NCBI RefSeq assembly: GCF_004770905.1
Contig: NZ_RQHT01000011.1
Location: 1-42,595 of the forward strand
DNA length: 42,595 nucleotides
Source of the DNA: Leptospira bandrabouensis
GTDB taxonomy: Bacteria > Spirochaetota > Leptospiria > Leptospirales > Leptospiraceae
Direction: 5' to 3'
Positions 29,025 through 38,603 of this stretch are shown in pieces; position 1 is the stretch's first letter, and the number at the start of each line of letters is the position of its first letter. The position numbers were made by a program, and so were the translations under genes. The notes under the pieces were generated by a model. The model did no database searches. It was not told where the DNA came from and saw only the letters and a program-made list of their open reading frames with translations.

Positions 29025-30658
29025 AACGAATTTACCGCATGTTTGGTGTGATAGCCTGATTCATTTAGGAATCCTAAAAGGTTAGCTCTTCTATCTTGTG
29101 TAAGAGACCAAGTTGCAGGCCATACAGTAGTTTTGTGGCCGGTTACGATATCATGCACATGAATATCTCCTGCTGTTCCATCTCTTTTGGTATTTCCTGT
29201 TGAAGTTCCTGCAGAGACATCAACAGTGAGATTTGTAATCATATCTTTTCGAAGGAAAATTTTTACAGATCCTGTTTGACCTCCTGCACCTCTCCTGGTA
29301 TCATCGACCCCATTCCCACCAGTGCCACCTTTACCTGTTCGAATAATTAAGTTTGATACAGAAGATAGGAATAAAATTTTAATCCAAATTCCGCCACCAC
29401 CGCCACCGCCACCGCCAGAGTTACTTCCCGCATTAAAACCACCTGCACCACCTGCACCACCTGCAGAAACCCATAATTGCTCAGAAGCAGATCCACCTGT
29501 CCCACCTGGGGAGGATGTTCCAGAACCACTATAACCACCTCCACCACCGCCAGCACCAATTCCTCCGTTACCACCTCCACCGCCAGTAGCAGCATCACCA
29601 TTACCTCCATTAGTACCGGATAAGCCACCTCCTAACTCGGTTATGCCATTAGATCCACCTGCGCCAGCACTACCACTAGAACCACTGCCATAGCCAGCAC
29701 CGCCGCCACCGCCACCTAGCGAAGCAGTTCCACCCGCGCCTCCTGTGCCAAATCCAAGTTCATGACTACCTCTACCACCTCCACCGCCACCGCCAGCGCC
29801 TCCACCGCCACCGCCACCGCCAGAGTAAATACCAGAACCGCCAGCGCCTCCATTTGCTCCATTGGGTGATCTAATGACACCGGGGGTAGTTGGGTCACCA
29901 GTAACAGCTCCAAGGAAAATTAATTTTACCTTAAAGACTTCGAGTGAGGCACCAGGTGCAAATGTTGTCGTTCCAAGGACTTCGATGATTGCTTCAGAAT
30001 TTGTATCCGTAGATCGAAGCTGGACTGCACCTTGAACAAGTAAATTTCTGATTTGGTAGACACCTGCATTTAAATGAACAGTCACTCCATTCCATGAAAC
30101 ATCTTTGGTGTTTAGATTTTTTAATTTGTTTTGGATTGCGCCATGTGTTTCAAATGCTGTTACGATTTCCTGATTGAACATTTCTTCGAAAGCAGAAGAA
30201 ATGATTTCTTTTTGAATTCTCTCAACATTCCTAGCACTATTGAGTCCACCGATACATTTATAATTGATACGGTATTTGGTTCCGGCTTTAGTTGGATTAA
30301 AAAGGAATCGTCCTGTATTTAGATATGGTTCAGGGTTATTGAAATCCACAAAGAACTCATTTTCACCAGGATCACTTCCAACAGGTGGTTGGACTAATGT
30401 CATCGCTGGTCCATCTGTGGACATATTTTCATCATCCACTTCCATTATTGAAATTCCATTATTTGAAAGATCTAAATCTTTAAATGGCATCTCATTCGGG
30501 GAAAATCCATATTTCCCTGGAAGACCAGGAATGGCTTCCACTGTGTGAACTTCTCCATTGCCTGGTCCATCGGAACCAACCACTTCTTCGATGATAAGTT
30601 CCCGATCAATTGGATCGTACCTTAAATCAGTAAAAATACTACCTTCTGAAATACTCAT
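29021..30658 (-). CDS. Glycine-rich distal tail adhesin (receptor-binding candidate)
   Basis: 545 aa. Residues 1-265 are ordinary alpha/beta sequence that would attach to the tail. Residues about 267-424 are mostly Gly, with short loops of Ser, Asn, Thr and Tyr between runs such as GGGGGGGAGGGGGGG; this is the composition of polyglycine-II adhesins like T2/S16 gp38, where loops at the tip bind the receptor. The last 115 residues are a beta-rich closing domain. Position at the end of the tail genes supports receptor binding. The DNA (about 29390-29860) is rich in CCACCGCCA units and thus prone to slippage. Confidence 0.65.
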   Translation of the reverse strand: MSISEGSIFTDLRYDPIDRELIIEEVVGSDGPGNGEVHTVEAIPGLPGKYGFSPNEMPFKDLDLSNNGISIMEVDDENMSTDGPAMTLVQPPVGSDPGENEFFVDFNNPEPYLNTGRFLFNPTKAGTKYRINYKCIGGLNSARNVERIQKEIISSAFEEMFNQEIVTAFETHGAIQNKLKNLNTKDVSWNGVTVHLNAGVYQIRNLLVQGAVQLRSTDTNSEAIIEVLGTTTFAPGASLEVFKVKLIFLGAVTGDPTTPGVIRSPNGANGGAGGSGIYSGGGGGGGGAGGGGGGGRGSHELGFGTGGAGGTASLGGGGGGAGYGSGSSGSAGAGGSNGITELGGGLSGTNGGNGDAATGGGGGNGGIGAGGGGGGYSGSGTSSPGGTGGSASEQLWVSAGGAGGAGGFNAGSNSGGGGGGGGGIWIKILFLSSVSNLIIRTGKGGTGGNGVDDTRRGAGGQTGSVKIFLRKDMITNLTVDVSAGTSTGNTKRDGTAGDIHVHDIVTGHKTTVWPATWSLTQDRRANLLGFLNESGYHTKHAVNSL

Positions 30659-32532
30659 GTTTCTCTGATCATCTCCTTTGCTATTTCAACTTGTGCTCTT
30701 ACTCCTGCTATGAATTCTGCTGGTCCTGGGTTTCTTCTTTGATCGCCAAACTTTAAATTACAATAGCGAGCATGCTTTTCATAAACATATTCAACTTCAT
30801 CAAGATCTAATTCGTAGTGCAGTGCTCCGTATTGGTAACAATGTAAAAAATCTAGATAAATATCTGAATCCGTTTCACTCAATATTTCAAATCCCAAAAA
30901 ATGAATTTCTGAATTTGGAATTTCTTTATCGATGCAATTTAATTTGTAAGGGAAAAATCGATCATTTCCAAATGATTCAATTTCCCATGTATATTCATCC
31001 CAAGCATCAATACCGATTCCGAATTTGACTTTTACAGGCTCAGTATTCTGCATAAAAAAGATTATGTTTTGAGGAGACGAAATTCTAAATCGAAGCTCTT
31101 TCACATGAATACCATTCAAAGATCCACTGTTCACTGTGAGTCTATGGGTATGCGATCCACTCATTAGAGTTGTATTGGATAGTGTTCTCGTGATAGTTTC
31201 GGAAGTGGTCCAACCAGTGAAGTTATCAAATTCATTTAAGATGAAAGGGTAATAACCAGATTGTGTAACATATCCATAGCTACCGAATTGGTATCTTCGG
31301 AAAGGCATGTTCTTGGCGGATCCGTTTACTTTAGGATCTTTTAACATTGTAAGAATCGCATTCGCATAGCTTTGGGCAAAGCCATTGGAGAGCCATGCTG
31401 GAATATCTTCGGAATAAGGGGAATCTCCATACTTTGCGATGGATGTCTGATCCTCTGCGATAGCTGCTACCTTTGCACCTTTACGAGATCCTGATTTTCC
31501 ATCTGCGCGATAAATTGAAATGATGTTCCCCGCTACCTCTTCATCAGTATTGAGATCGGCCTTTGGAAATTGGAAGCCAGCAAAGTATTTGTCGATGAGC
31601 TCCAAAGGTTTCTTTTTAAGGAAAATTCGACCGCTACCATTGACTCCCACATAATACAAACCTTGAAGAAAGTTGTTTGCAATCTTTTGGAATTTATTCC
31701 ACTCCATTCCTTCCCAATCTACCATTCCAGCAGTTAGGATTCCTGTGGTTTCTTCAATTTCCAATGGATCATATATTACTTGGTTAGATGGCCGAAGAGA
31801 AGTTCCGCAAATCTGTTTGAAAAGAATATCAAAACGGACAGATTCAGTCCATTCGATAGGAAGAATCCTGATTCCCCCAGATATTGAAGTATTGGCAATT
31901 CCTGCAGGATTAAAAACGGTAATTTCATCGTTTGTATTGGATAATACTTCGAAGATTCCATTGTTTTTGTCTTCGATGTTATCTGAAATGATGGATTGAA
32001 ATCCAACGAATTCTGACGGGGTCATTGTACCCGGGAGAACACTGAGAGTGAGATAGTCACCATCTTTAGATATCGATTGGATGTAGAATTTGTTTGGATT
32101 TTTGATTCTAACTTTTTCGATTCTCTTTTCAAATCCGTACCCAGAAAATTTGAGAGTTTCGTCTTCACCGGGGATAGGTCTTTTTGTGATGTATCCATAA
32201 AAGGTTTGTTCATTCGCTAATTTGATTTGAACAGTAGTATAACGAACGATTGGAGAATCGGGAAGTTGATTCAATTCAAACTCAAAGGAAAGACAATTCC
32301 CGCCTCGATTCAATTTGAAACGAAAATTACTAAATAGAGTATTCTGAATATTTACTGGAAAATATTCAGAAAATGATCCGTTTGAAAAACCAAAGGAAAC
32401 AAGATCATCATCAGTTGCACCTGGTTGCCTTCCGCCAGAGAATTCAATCCTTGGTTTTTTGGATGAATATACCAACTGACCGAAGACAGCATTTCCGAAT
32501 CCATTCCCATACGTTTGTTGGTATATACTCAA
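30655..32532 (-). CDS. Tail hub / tail-associated protein
   Basis: 625 aa, coupled to the distal tail gene by ATGA. The N-terminal 110 residues are beta-rich (YTTVQIKLANEQTFYGYITKRP at about 100-120), as in the baseplate hub domains of siphovirus Tal/gp27-like proteins. The middle holds alternating strands and SKDGDYLTLSVLPG-type turns, and the C-terminus is charged. No lytic domain is recognisable. The order tape measure, Dit, hub is the standard siphovirus one. Confidence 0.65.
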   Translation of the reverse strand: MSIYQQTYGNGFGNAVFGQLVYSSKKPRIEFSGGRQPGATDDDLVSFGFSNGSFSEYFPVNIQNTLFSNFRFKLNRGGNCLSFEFELNQLPDSPIVRYTTVQIKLANEQTFYGYITKRPIPGEDETLKFSGYGFEKRIEKVRIKNPNKFYIQSISKDGDYLTLSVLPGTMTPSEFVGFQSIISDNIEDKNNGIFEVLSNTNDEITVFNPAGIANTSISGGIRILPIEWTESVRFDILFKQICGTSLRPSNQVIYDPLEIEETTGILTAGMVDWEGMEWNKFQKIANNFLQGLYYVGVNGSGRIFLKKKPLELIDKYFAGFQFPKADLNTDEEVAGNIISIYRADGKSGSRKGAKVAAIAEDQTSIAKYGDSPYSEDIPAWLSNGFAQSYANAILTMLKDPKVNGSAKNMPFRRYQFGSYGYVTQSGYYPFILNEFDNFTGWTTSETITRTLSNTTLMSGSHTHRLTVNSGSLNGIHVKELRFRISSPQNIIFFMQNTEPVKVKFGIGIDAWDEYTWEIESFGNDRFFPYKLNCIDKEIPNSEIHFLGFEILSETDSDIYLDFLHCYQYGALHYELDLDEVEYVYEKHARYCNLKFGDQRRNPGPAEFIAGVRAQVEIAKEMIRET

Positions 32533-33326
32533 AAGATCACCCTTTTCCTGTACTTAACTTTTATGTTTACAGGGAGAGCATTTGGACTCTCATACGTTAG
32601 TTGGTTTGTGCCAGCATACAAAGAAAAAACGTTCCCTGCAATGAGAGATGGATTTGAAAATGTATCTCCCAGTTGGATGATAGCATTGGCACAGTCGATG
32701 GTGAATTTTCTTCCTTCAGTAAATCCGTTATTGGCTATGATAAAATTGGCAGTAAAATCTCCGTTTTTTATCGAGATTGCAAATTCTGTAATTGGATCAA
32801 CATTCGGATTAACGATCTCGATTATCGGAGCAGATTCAATTGTATCCTGAGTTAGTTCAATTGAAATTGAACTTCCACTGTTGAGACCATCTTTTCCTTC
32901 GATTTCAAAATCCACAGCTTCCCAAAGAGCATCTTCCATATCTAATTCGATCGAGTTTTTCAAAGAGATTTTTGTTTCCAATCCTTCTGGAAAATTTTCT
33001 TTCATCGAGGCAATGGATATCTTTGCCCTTACTCCTCTCTCGATTGAATGAAGATAGAAAGGTTTGTAAAAATTATTCGTGAGGAAGGCAGCGATTCGGT
33101 TCAGTTCAAAATAGTATTCAGCCGCAGTCTCAACTACGATATCGAAATCCAATTTGATTTTTTTTGATGCTTCCTTTCCAGATCCACGTGATAAAACACC
33201 GAATTGATTTTGCTTGGAATATAGTTGTTTTTCTGCAGTGAATTGAAGTGGCCCTCTACGAACATTCCTATCAGGACTGAAAGTAAGGAATTCCCCAAAT
33301 CTATTCTCAATTTGATACGTTATCAT
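32529..33326 (-). CDS. Distal tail protein (Dit-like)
   Basis: 265 aa, directly after the tape measure (ATGA overlap). The N-terminal half contains KIKLDFDIVVETAAEYYFELNRIAAFLTNNFYKPFYL, typical of Dit N-domains, and the C-terminal half is a beta-sandwich-like region (EIVNPNVDPITEFAISIKNG) as in the galectin-like Dit domain. Dit forms the hexameric ring joining tail tube to hub. Confidence 0.7.
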   Translation of the reverse strand: MITYQIENRFGEFLTFSPDRNVRRGPLQFTAEKQLYSKQNQFGVLSRGSGKEASKKIKLDFDIVVETAAEYYFELNRIAAFLTNNFYKPFYLHSIERGVRAKISIASMKENFPEGLETKISLKNSIELDMEDALWEAVDFEIEGKDGLNSGSSISIELTQDTIESAPIIEIVNPNVDPITEFAISIKNGDFTANFIIANNGFTEGRKFTIDCANAIIQLGDTFSNPSLIAGNVFSLYAGTNQLTYESPNALPVNIKVKYRKRVIF

Positions 33327-36300
33327 ATCATAGCCTCAACTGCAGATCTCATTCGTTTTACTAAAATAGGCTCTATTTCATCGGCAACTGCTTCGGCATT
33401 CACGATTCCATAGAAGTGCATGGCTTCGAATTGAAAGGTATAATTTGAAGCCATCCTCGATTCTCTAGAAGTTCTAACTGCGCCAACTACTTCCTCGAAA
33501 TTTTTATTAGGTACGATCAATTCACCAGGCATCAACATTGCCGGAATAGAATCTTTGTTAGGAATTCCACCTTCGGCCATACCACCACGGGCAAAAGCAG
33601 TCGCAGGAGGAGGAGGGTATTGTTGAGCAGAAGCTGCAGCTACCGCCATTGTTCCTGCGTTATATGCCATAGGAAGAAAGCCTAAAATTGGTAAGGTAAA
33701 AGGAACCATCGAAAAAGCGGCCCTCATAATATCAATAACCATCATAGCTGTTTGAATTTTAGCCTGCATGATAGAAGCTTGCTTTTGGAGTTGAAAGGCA
33801 TTGAATCCCATCATCCATTGCAATCGTGCCGAATCTCTTGCAAGTTCTGCCTTCCTTGTTTCTGTAGCTTTTTGCTCTTCAGCTTTTCGTTTTTCTACTG
33901 CGGCAATTTGATCGGCTAGAGAAGTTTCCTGAGCAATTTTTTCCTTTGCCTTTAACTTATCTTCTTCCGACATTCTTGCATTTATAGCTTCGATTTCGGC
34001 AGCCTCTTTGTCAGCGTATTGCTGTTTCAAATCAAGCAGGTGTGCAAGATGTTCTTCTGAAAGAAGCTCCTTATTTAATTCTGCTATTTGAGAATTGGAT
34101 AGATTCTCCTCTTGGTGGGCAATATTAGCCATTGTCTCAGCTTGCAGTGCGGCGGCCTTCTCATTATACTCTTCTTGGATTCTTTGTTTGATCCTTTGGA
34201 TTTCTTCGCTTTGCTGCTCATCCCGTTTCCTTCGATATTCTTCCTCGATTCGTAAGAGTTCTTCTTTTTGGGCCTGAAGTCCTTTGATCTCTGCATCCCA
34301 TGCTTCTTGTTTCGAGCGGAGCCCGTCTTCTAATTGTTTGGTTCCAAGAGCAGTCCAAAAGCTCAATTGATTCGTCATTGTTTGCAGTTTTGCACCAGCT
34401 AGTTGTGCTGCTGCAGACATATGAGCAGATACAATTTCGATTCCTTTGGATGCAGTCGCGAGAACCCCTTGGATGGTTTTGCCTACTACTTCATTTTCGA
34501 GAAATTTTTTCAGATCCGGAAAAGAATCCATAAGGGTTTGCTTTAAACCTTCAAACATTCCAGTGTCTATGTTTTTAATTTTTGGTTCAATCTTTACATC
34601 AATCGGTCCAGCGTAGTTTTTTCCATTTGTTGCAATGTTTCGAATTGTACTATCATTTAGGTTACTTCCATCAGGAGCGGTAAATTTTACTCTCGTTACA
34701 ACAGAACTAGAATTCTTATCAGCAACAAAATTCATTTCGGATTGAACTCCCTTTTTAGAAAGCTCATCGATTGCTTTTTTTGCATCTTCAATGTCCGAAT
34801 AATCAATTGTGAATTCAATCGGCCGATTCGATATGGAATCCATCTTTGTATAAGCTGCGATAAATTCTTCTAATGTGAGTACGGTATCCTTTAAGCCAGT
34901 TTTACCTGATACTCCGTTCTTTAACTCTTTAGTTTTTACGGTAAGGGAATCTATCATAACACCTAAAGCTTCAAGTGCTTTTATTCCACCACCTCTCACT
35001 GATCCAACTTGTTGAGTGAGGAGACCTTTCATTTCTGCATTGAGGTCTTTCATGTTCTGAATTGCGCTTATCGCATTTCGTTCAGAAACAATTCTATTTA
35101 TTTCATCTCCATCCATAGAATTTTCCAAAATTTCTTTCCATTTTACTAATTGCTCTTTTGTCGATTTTGAGACCGCTCCGTTTTTCTTTGCCGCTTCATC
35201 AGACATAGTCTTGATAGTATTCATGGCTTTGTTAACTGAATCACTGAGTTGAGCATATAGAAGAATTAATCCAGAAATACCAGCTGCAACAAGTCCAATA
35301 GTTCCAAGTGATGCGTTCAGAGTTATTCCTAATTTTTGAATAACTGGTATTACTAAACCTATAGCACTTTTTAAGCCTGCACTTCCTATTAAAACAGCTA
35401 CCAACGCTGCAGTTCCAGTAGTCAGAAAAACCATTGCTCTAAACGTATTAGGTGACTCCTTTGCAAAATTATTGATTCCTTTCGCAGCTTCAATCAGAAC
35501 ACCAACCAAAGGTTTAAATACCTCTAAAAGTCCTTCTGACATATTTACTTTGATAGATGCTATTTCACCTTGTAATGTGGAGAACATTCCTGCAGCGGTT
35601 TCGGATTGCTTCTTTGTCATCTCATAGAATTTGCCACCTTCGGAAGTCGCGATTTTAAATGCTTCCTCAACATCATTAATGGAAATCTTTCCCTGCTCCA
35701 TTTCCTTTTTCAGCTGGACCATTGATTTACCTGTTTTCTCGGCAATGATTGTGAGTGGATTAAAACCGCCATCGATAAGCTGATTTAGATCCTCACCCTG
35801 GAGTCTTCCTGCAGAGGAAATCTGTCCGAAGATTCTTGCGAGTTCTGAGAAATCTTTTCCTGTTCCTGCCGAAACATCGCCTAGCATTTCTAAGGTAGGC
35901 ATGAGTTTCTTTGCATCAATATTAAAAGCTAGAAGAGTCTTCCCGGCTCTCATCACTTGATCTGGAGTGAAAGGAGTTATATCTGAATAATTCTTTAAAT
36001 CTTGAAGTACTTTTTCACCTTTCTTCACATCTCCCATCATTACATTGAATGAAGTCCGGAGAGTTTCGAATTTGGATCCTTCGTCGATAATACCTTTGAT
36101 TCCACCTACAATTGCAGAAGCACCGAGAACACCACCTAACGCAGTAAGTGATTGAGTGAGGGCTCCGATAGATTTTTTGTTCTTATCAGTTTTCCCTTCC
36201 ATCGTATCGAGTCTTTCATTGATTCCATCGATCGATTTTTCTATGTTTTTTCCTCCTTTCGAGGTAAGCCCGACGATTTCCCGAAGTGCTGCCTCATATT

Positions 36301-36358
36301 GGGAAGTATCGAGAATCATTTGGCCATAGATTGATCCTACACTTGCACCTGCTGCCAT
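33323..36358 (-). CDS. Tape measure protein
   Basis: 1011 aa, the longest gene, sharing a base with the preceding chaperone stop (TAATG). Residues about 60-270 match the tape-measure domain (FETLRTSFNVMMGDVKKG, DITPFTPDQVMRAGKTLLAF, GEDLNQLIDGGFNPL). Hydrophobic helices lie at about 305-370 and 880-925, and a long coiled coil rich in Lys, Glu and Gln covers about 690-860. It sets tail length, and 1011 aa would give a tail of roughly 150 nm by the usual 1.5 angstrom per residue rule. Membrane helices assist DNA entry. Confidence 0.92.
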   Translation of the reverse strand: MAAGASVGSIYGQMILDTSQYEAALREIVGLTSKGGKNIEKSIDGINERLDTMEGKTDKNKKSIGALTQSLTALGGVLGASAIVGGIKGIIDEGSKFETLRTSFNVMMGDVKKGEKVLQDLKNYSDITPFTPDQVMRAGKTLLAFNIDAKKLMPTLEMLGDVSAGTGKDFSELARIFGQISSAGRLQGEDLNQLIDGGFNPLTIIAEKTGKSMVQLKKEMEQGKISINDVEEAFKIATSEGGKFYEMTKKQSETAAGMFSTLQGEIASIKVNMSEGLLEVFKPLVGVLIEAAKGINNFAKESPNTFRAMVFLTTGTAALVAVLIGSAGLKSAIGLVIPVIQKLGITLNASLGTIGLVAAGISGLILLYAQLSDSVNKAMNTIKTMSDEAAKKNGAVSKSTKEQLVKWKEILENSMDGDEINRIVSERNAISAIQNMKDLNAEMKGLLTQQVGSVRGGGIKALEALGVMIDSLTVKTKELKNGVSGKTGLKDTVLTLEEFIAAYTKMDSISNRPIEFTIDYSDIEDAKKAIDELSKKGVQSEMNFVADKNSSSVVTRVKFTAPDGSNLNDSTIRNIATNGKNYAGPIDVKIEPKIKNIDTGMFEGLKQTLMDSFPDLKKFLENEVVGKTIQGVLATASKGIEIVSAHMSAAAQLAGAKLQTMTNQLSFWTALGTKQLEDGLRSKQEAWDAEIKGLQAQKEELLRIEEEYRRKRDEQQSEEIQRIKQRIQEEYNEKAAALQAETMANIAHQEENLSNSQIAELNKELLSEEHLAHLLDLKQQYADKEAAEIEAINARMSEEDKLKAKEKIAQETSLADQIAAVEKRKAEEQKATETRKAELARDSARLQWMMGFNAFQLQKQASIMQAKIQTAMMVIDIMRAAFSMVPFTLPILGFLPMAYNAGTMAVAAASAQQYPPPPATAFARGGMAEGGIPNKDSIPAMLMPGELIVPNKNFEEVVGAVRTSRESRMASNYTFQFEAMHFYGIVNAEAVADEIEPILVKRMRSAVEAMI

Positions 36359-36703
36359 TAAGTTTTCCCTCCTCGCAATACTTTAAGATAGGAAACCGGA
36401 GATACTTTTTCTGCAGTAACCAATACATCTTCCATTTTCATCTCTTCTTCACATCGAAGTTTGCGGATCTCTTCATCGATATCATTCATGCGATTTTTTA
36501 GAATCTCGAAATTGTTAGTGGACTGAGTTGTATGAATTAAGGTTTCAATATGATCTCTTTTCTTTTGTAGTTCAAAGATCATATTCAAATTGTACTTCCA
36601 TGCTCTCTTAAATTCATTCCACGAATTTATATCTTTTTCTTCATAACCCCACTTTTTGAATTTTTCGTTTGTTTCGTAATAACGGACGATTTGCTCTTCT
36701 TCT
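36358..36703 (-). CDS. Tail assembly chaperone T extension, made by -1 frameshift
   Basis: In the -1 frame after the slippery site the reading continues KEEEQIVRYYETNEKFKKWG, then a region with WNEFKRAWKYN, to a stop at 36358, adding about 115 residues to the chaperone and giving a fusion of about 258 aa. Starting alone from a TTG at 36588 would give only the last 76 aa. The extended frame is open from the slip site without a stop, which argues for programmed fusion. Its stop overlaps the tape-measure start. Confidence 0.75.
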
Positions 36704-37133
36704 TTTTTTTTTCTAGTATACGATTGTCTGTAATTCCAAAAGCGGCTCGTCTAATTGCAGCGCAAAAGAAACGTAGATAATCGCCACGAACTGAATCAAT
36801 GATCGATTCGTTTTTTTCCCAATCTACGACCAGAATTTCAATAAACCTAGCATTTAATCGGCGAAGTTTCTTATTGAGTTTTTCTAACTCTATAAGAGTA
36901 TCTTGTTCTTCTGTTGTTAAATCGGAAATCTCCGTATCTTTCTTTTTATCCTGGATTTCTTTTAAGTTTTTGTTTAGGTCTTTGATTTGGTCGAAGACCC
37001 CTATTACTTCTTCTTCTAAGTTGTCCAGTTTGATTGCTCTGAAAGTAGAAGTTGCATCATTGATTTTTAGAGAGTGGGTTTTTTTCCCACCCTCCCAAAT
37101 TTCTACTTCGTAAGGATTTGCTAGGAAATTCAT
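36627..37133 (-). CDS. Tail assembly chaperone G (zero-frame product)
   Basis: 168 aa from the ATG at 37133, which overlaps the upstream stop (ATGA); a longer start at 37199 would run into the preceding gene. The N-terminus is beta-rich (NPYEVEIWEGGKKTHSLKIN), then comes a coiled coil (EEEVIGVFDQIKDLNKNLKE) and a helical end region. Chaperones of this position bind the tape measure and recruit tail-tube subunits. It carries the frameshift site near codon 143. Confidence 0.75.
   Translation of the reverse strand: MNFLANPYEVEIWEGGKKTHSLKINDATSTFRAIKLDNLEEEVIGVFDQIKDLNKNLKEIQDKKKDTEISDLTTEEQDTLIELEKLNKKLRRLNARFIEILVVDWEKNESIIDSVRGDYLRFFCAAIRRAAFGITDNRILEKKKKKSKSSVITKQTKNSKSGVMKKKI
36702..36708 (-). 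other. Programmed -1 ribosomal frameshift site A AAA AAG
   Basis: A run of ten A (plus-strand T 36703-36712) ends in G, giving the heptamer A AAA AAG in the correct phase (zero-frame codons AAA and AAG), the same slippery sequence as E. coli dnaX. It lies about 80 bases before the zero-frame stop of the chaperone, with an open -1 frame leading to the tape measure. The arrangement is that of lambda G/GT. Confidence 0.8.
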
Positions 37134-37321
37134 TTCTTTGCCTGAGTCCAATACAACGTTTCTGCTTGATCCCGAGTTTGAGCTCTTCCCAAAAAGCACC
37201 AGGAATTCCCGACTTGAACGAAGACGGAAAATTGGTCATTTTTGATTTGTCGAATCGCTTTATCCGGTATAACTGCTTTTGGTTTTGGAGCAGGAGGAGT
37301 TTGTACTTTAGTTTCGTCCAT
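37130..37321 (-). CDS. Small tail-region protein
   Basis: 63 aa starting MDETKVQTPPAPKPKAVIP, eleven bases after the major tail protein gene. A Pro/Lys-rich N-terminus is followed by a compact strand-helix domain (FSVFVQVGNSWCFLGRAQTRDQAETLY). No family is recognised. Coupling to the chaperone gene supports a tail-assembly role. Confidence 0.6.
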   Translation of the reverse strand: MDETKVQTPPAPKPKAVIPDKAIRQIKNDQFSVFVQVGNSWCFLGRAQTRDQAETLYWTQAKK

Positions 37322-37332
37322 ACATTCCTCTC

Positions 37333-38190
37333 TTAATCGTAAACCATCTCAGCTTCATTGGTTGCCCAATACTGAGGTTTACCGTTCACGACTTTGGTAT
37401 CATCTTCGAAGATGTAACCTTCCAAATCCGCACCAACCTGATCAGAAGAATTCTTCGTTAGATTAAGATTTCCTTTAAAACCAACCTTAAAGATATCCAT
37501 CCGAGCAGCAGGATCAGACGATACTGCTCCATCACCATCATACTCGATGATAGCAATGCGAACTGCATTCTTCTTGAAGTCGAAACCTGTTCTTGGACCA
37601 AAGCTAGAGGCTACGATCTTCCCGTTCACATCTCGAGTAAAGTTCACCATTCCCTTTAAGACATAGCTCAAAGTCTCAACTGATGCTTCCATCAAGTTTA
37701 ATTTAAGCATAGGCTTTACGGATCCTGAAAATACGTTCTCTGCTGTCTCACCTCGGTCAGATGACTTTGTTTCCAAAACCCCTTCTTCAGTGGTAATTGA
37801 TATACCTGCAGAGGAAGTTTTTCCCAACCAAAAGCTGTCAAACTTTCGGAAGGTAGTAAGTGCAGGGATGTAGACCTCTAGGTTCTCACCTGGATTTGCA
37901 GGATCACCTAGCGTCAAGCTATTTGCACCCGCAATAGCCTTCACCATCGCAATGATGGGTGTTCCCAAATCAAATTCCAGATAGTCCCCCACTTTCAAGG
38001 CAGTGTCGAAAGCCGTTCCTGTTCCTGACAGCGTTGCGCTAGGAACTGCAGGTGGCCCTGCAGATCCTGCGGAAACAGTTCCAACAAGATTCGGTTTTTG
38101 TTCTGGATTAATAAAAATGGCCGCCGCACGGATAAGTCCTCCGTCACGACCATAGATAGAAAATCCATTCTTACTCTTAACGAGCTTCAT
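37333..38190 (-). CDS. Major tail tube protein
   Basis: 285 aa. The N-terminal 100 residues include an inserted Gly/Pro/Ser/Ala-rich stretch (TVSAGSAGPPAVPSATLSGTG) that may form a surface loop. The rest is beta-rich with an ITTEEGVLETKSSDRGETAENVF segment and ends EGYIFEDDTKVVNGKPQYW, as in tail-tube proteins. It follows the tail terminator and precedes chaperones, as expected. It polymerises around the tape measure. Confidence 0.75.
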   Translation of the reverse strand: MKLVKSKNGFSIYGRDGGLIRAAAIFINPEQKPNLVGTVSAGSAGPPAVPSATLSGTGTAFDTALKVGDYLEFDLGTPIIAMVKAIAGANSLTLGDPANPGENLEVYIPALTTFRKFDSFWLGKTSSAGISITTEEGVLETKSSDRGETAENVFSGSVKPMLKLNLMEASVETLSYVLKGMVNFTRDVNGKIVASSFGPRTGFDFKKNAVRIAIIEYDGDGAVSSDPAARMDIFKVGFKGNLNLTKNSSDQVGADLEGYIFEDDTKVVNGKPQYWATNEAEMVYD

Positions 38191-38603
38191 GTGGTCTCCT
38201 TTAGCTGAACTAAAAAGTTCAAACTATATTGAAATCTACCATTGCCTTGATCGCCAAGAGGGACTGGATGATCTACGGCTTGAATATACTTAGCAATAAT
38301 AGAACGTTCTTTTTCTTCCGGTTTGTAATCATGAGGAAGCGATACCGAAACATTGAAAGTATCTCGGTAAAACTCATAGATCCGCATTGCATTTTCCAAT
38401 GCTCTTCGATCTTGAGTATCCTGAATCACGATACTTAGATTCACTTGTGATGTTGGGTAATACCGGGACCTATTTCCCTGAATTGGCATTACCATAATAA
38501 AAGTAGTAACATCCCCTCGGATAGGATACAGAATTGGTTCCACGGAGAGTGAAATCTCTGCCGCTTTTAGATGCTCACAGAAATATTCGTGAAGGAAAAT
38601 CAT
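38187..38603 (-). CDS. Tail terminator protein
   Basis: 138 aa, overlapping the completion protein by four bases and the major tail protein by four. The core (VTTFIMVMPIQG, SQVNLSIVIQDTQDRRALENAMRIYEF) has the strand and helix order of gpU/HK97 gp9-like tail terminators, which cap the tube. Assignment is mainly by position. Confidence 0.6.
   Translation of the reverse strand: MIFLHEYFCEHLKAAEISLSVEPILYPIRGDVTTFIMVMPIQGNRSRYYPTSQVNLSIVIQDTQDRRALENAMRIYEFYRDTFNVSVSLPHDYKPEEKERSIIAKYIQAVDHPVPLGDQGNGRFQYSLNFLVQLKETT

Noticed and set aside
29390..29860. CRISPR-like spaced repeats
   Set aside because: The repeats are short CCACCGCCA coding units without regular spacers, explained by the polyglycine protein.
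29322..29913. Long open frames on both strands opposite the glycine-rich gene (Pro-rich and Val/Leu-rich)
   Set aside because: They are produced by the CCACCGCCA/GGTGGCGGT repeats of the adhesin gene and lack starts with ribosome-binding sequences.
36358..36588. Independent 76-aa gene before the tape measure
   Set aside because: It would need a TTG start without a ribosome-binding sequence, while the same frame is open back to a perfect A AAA AAG site.
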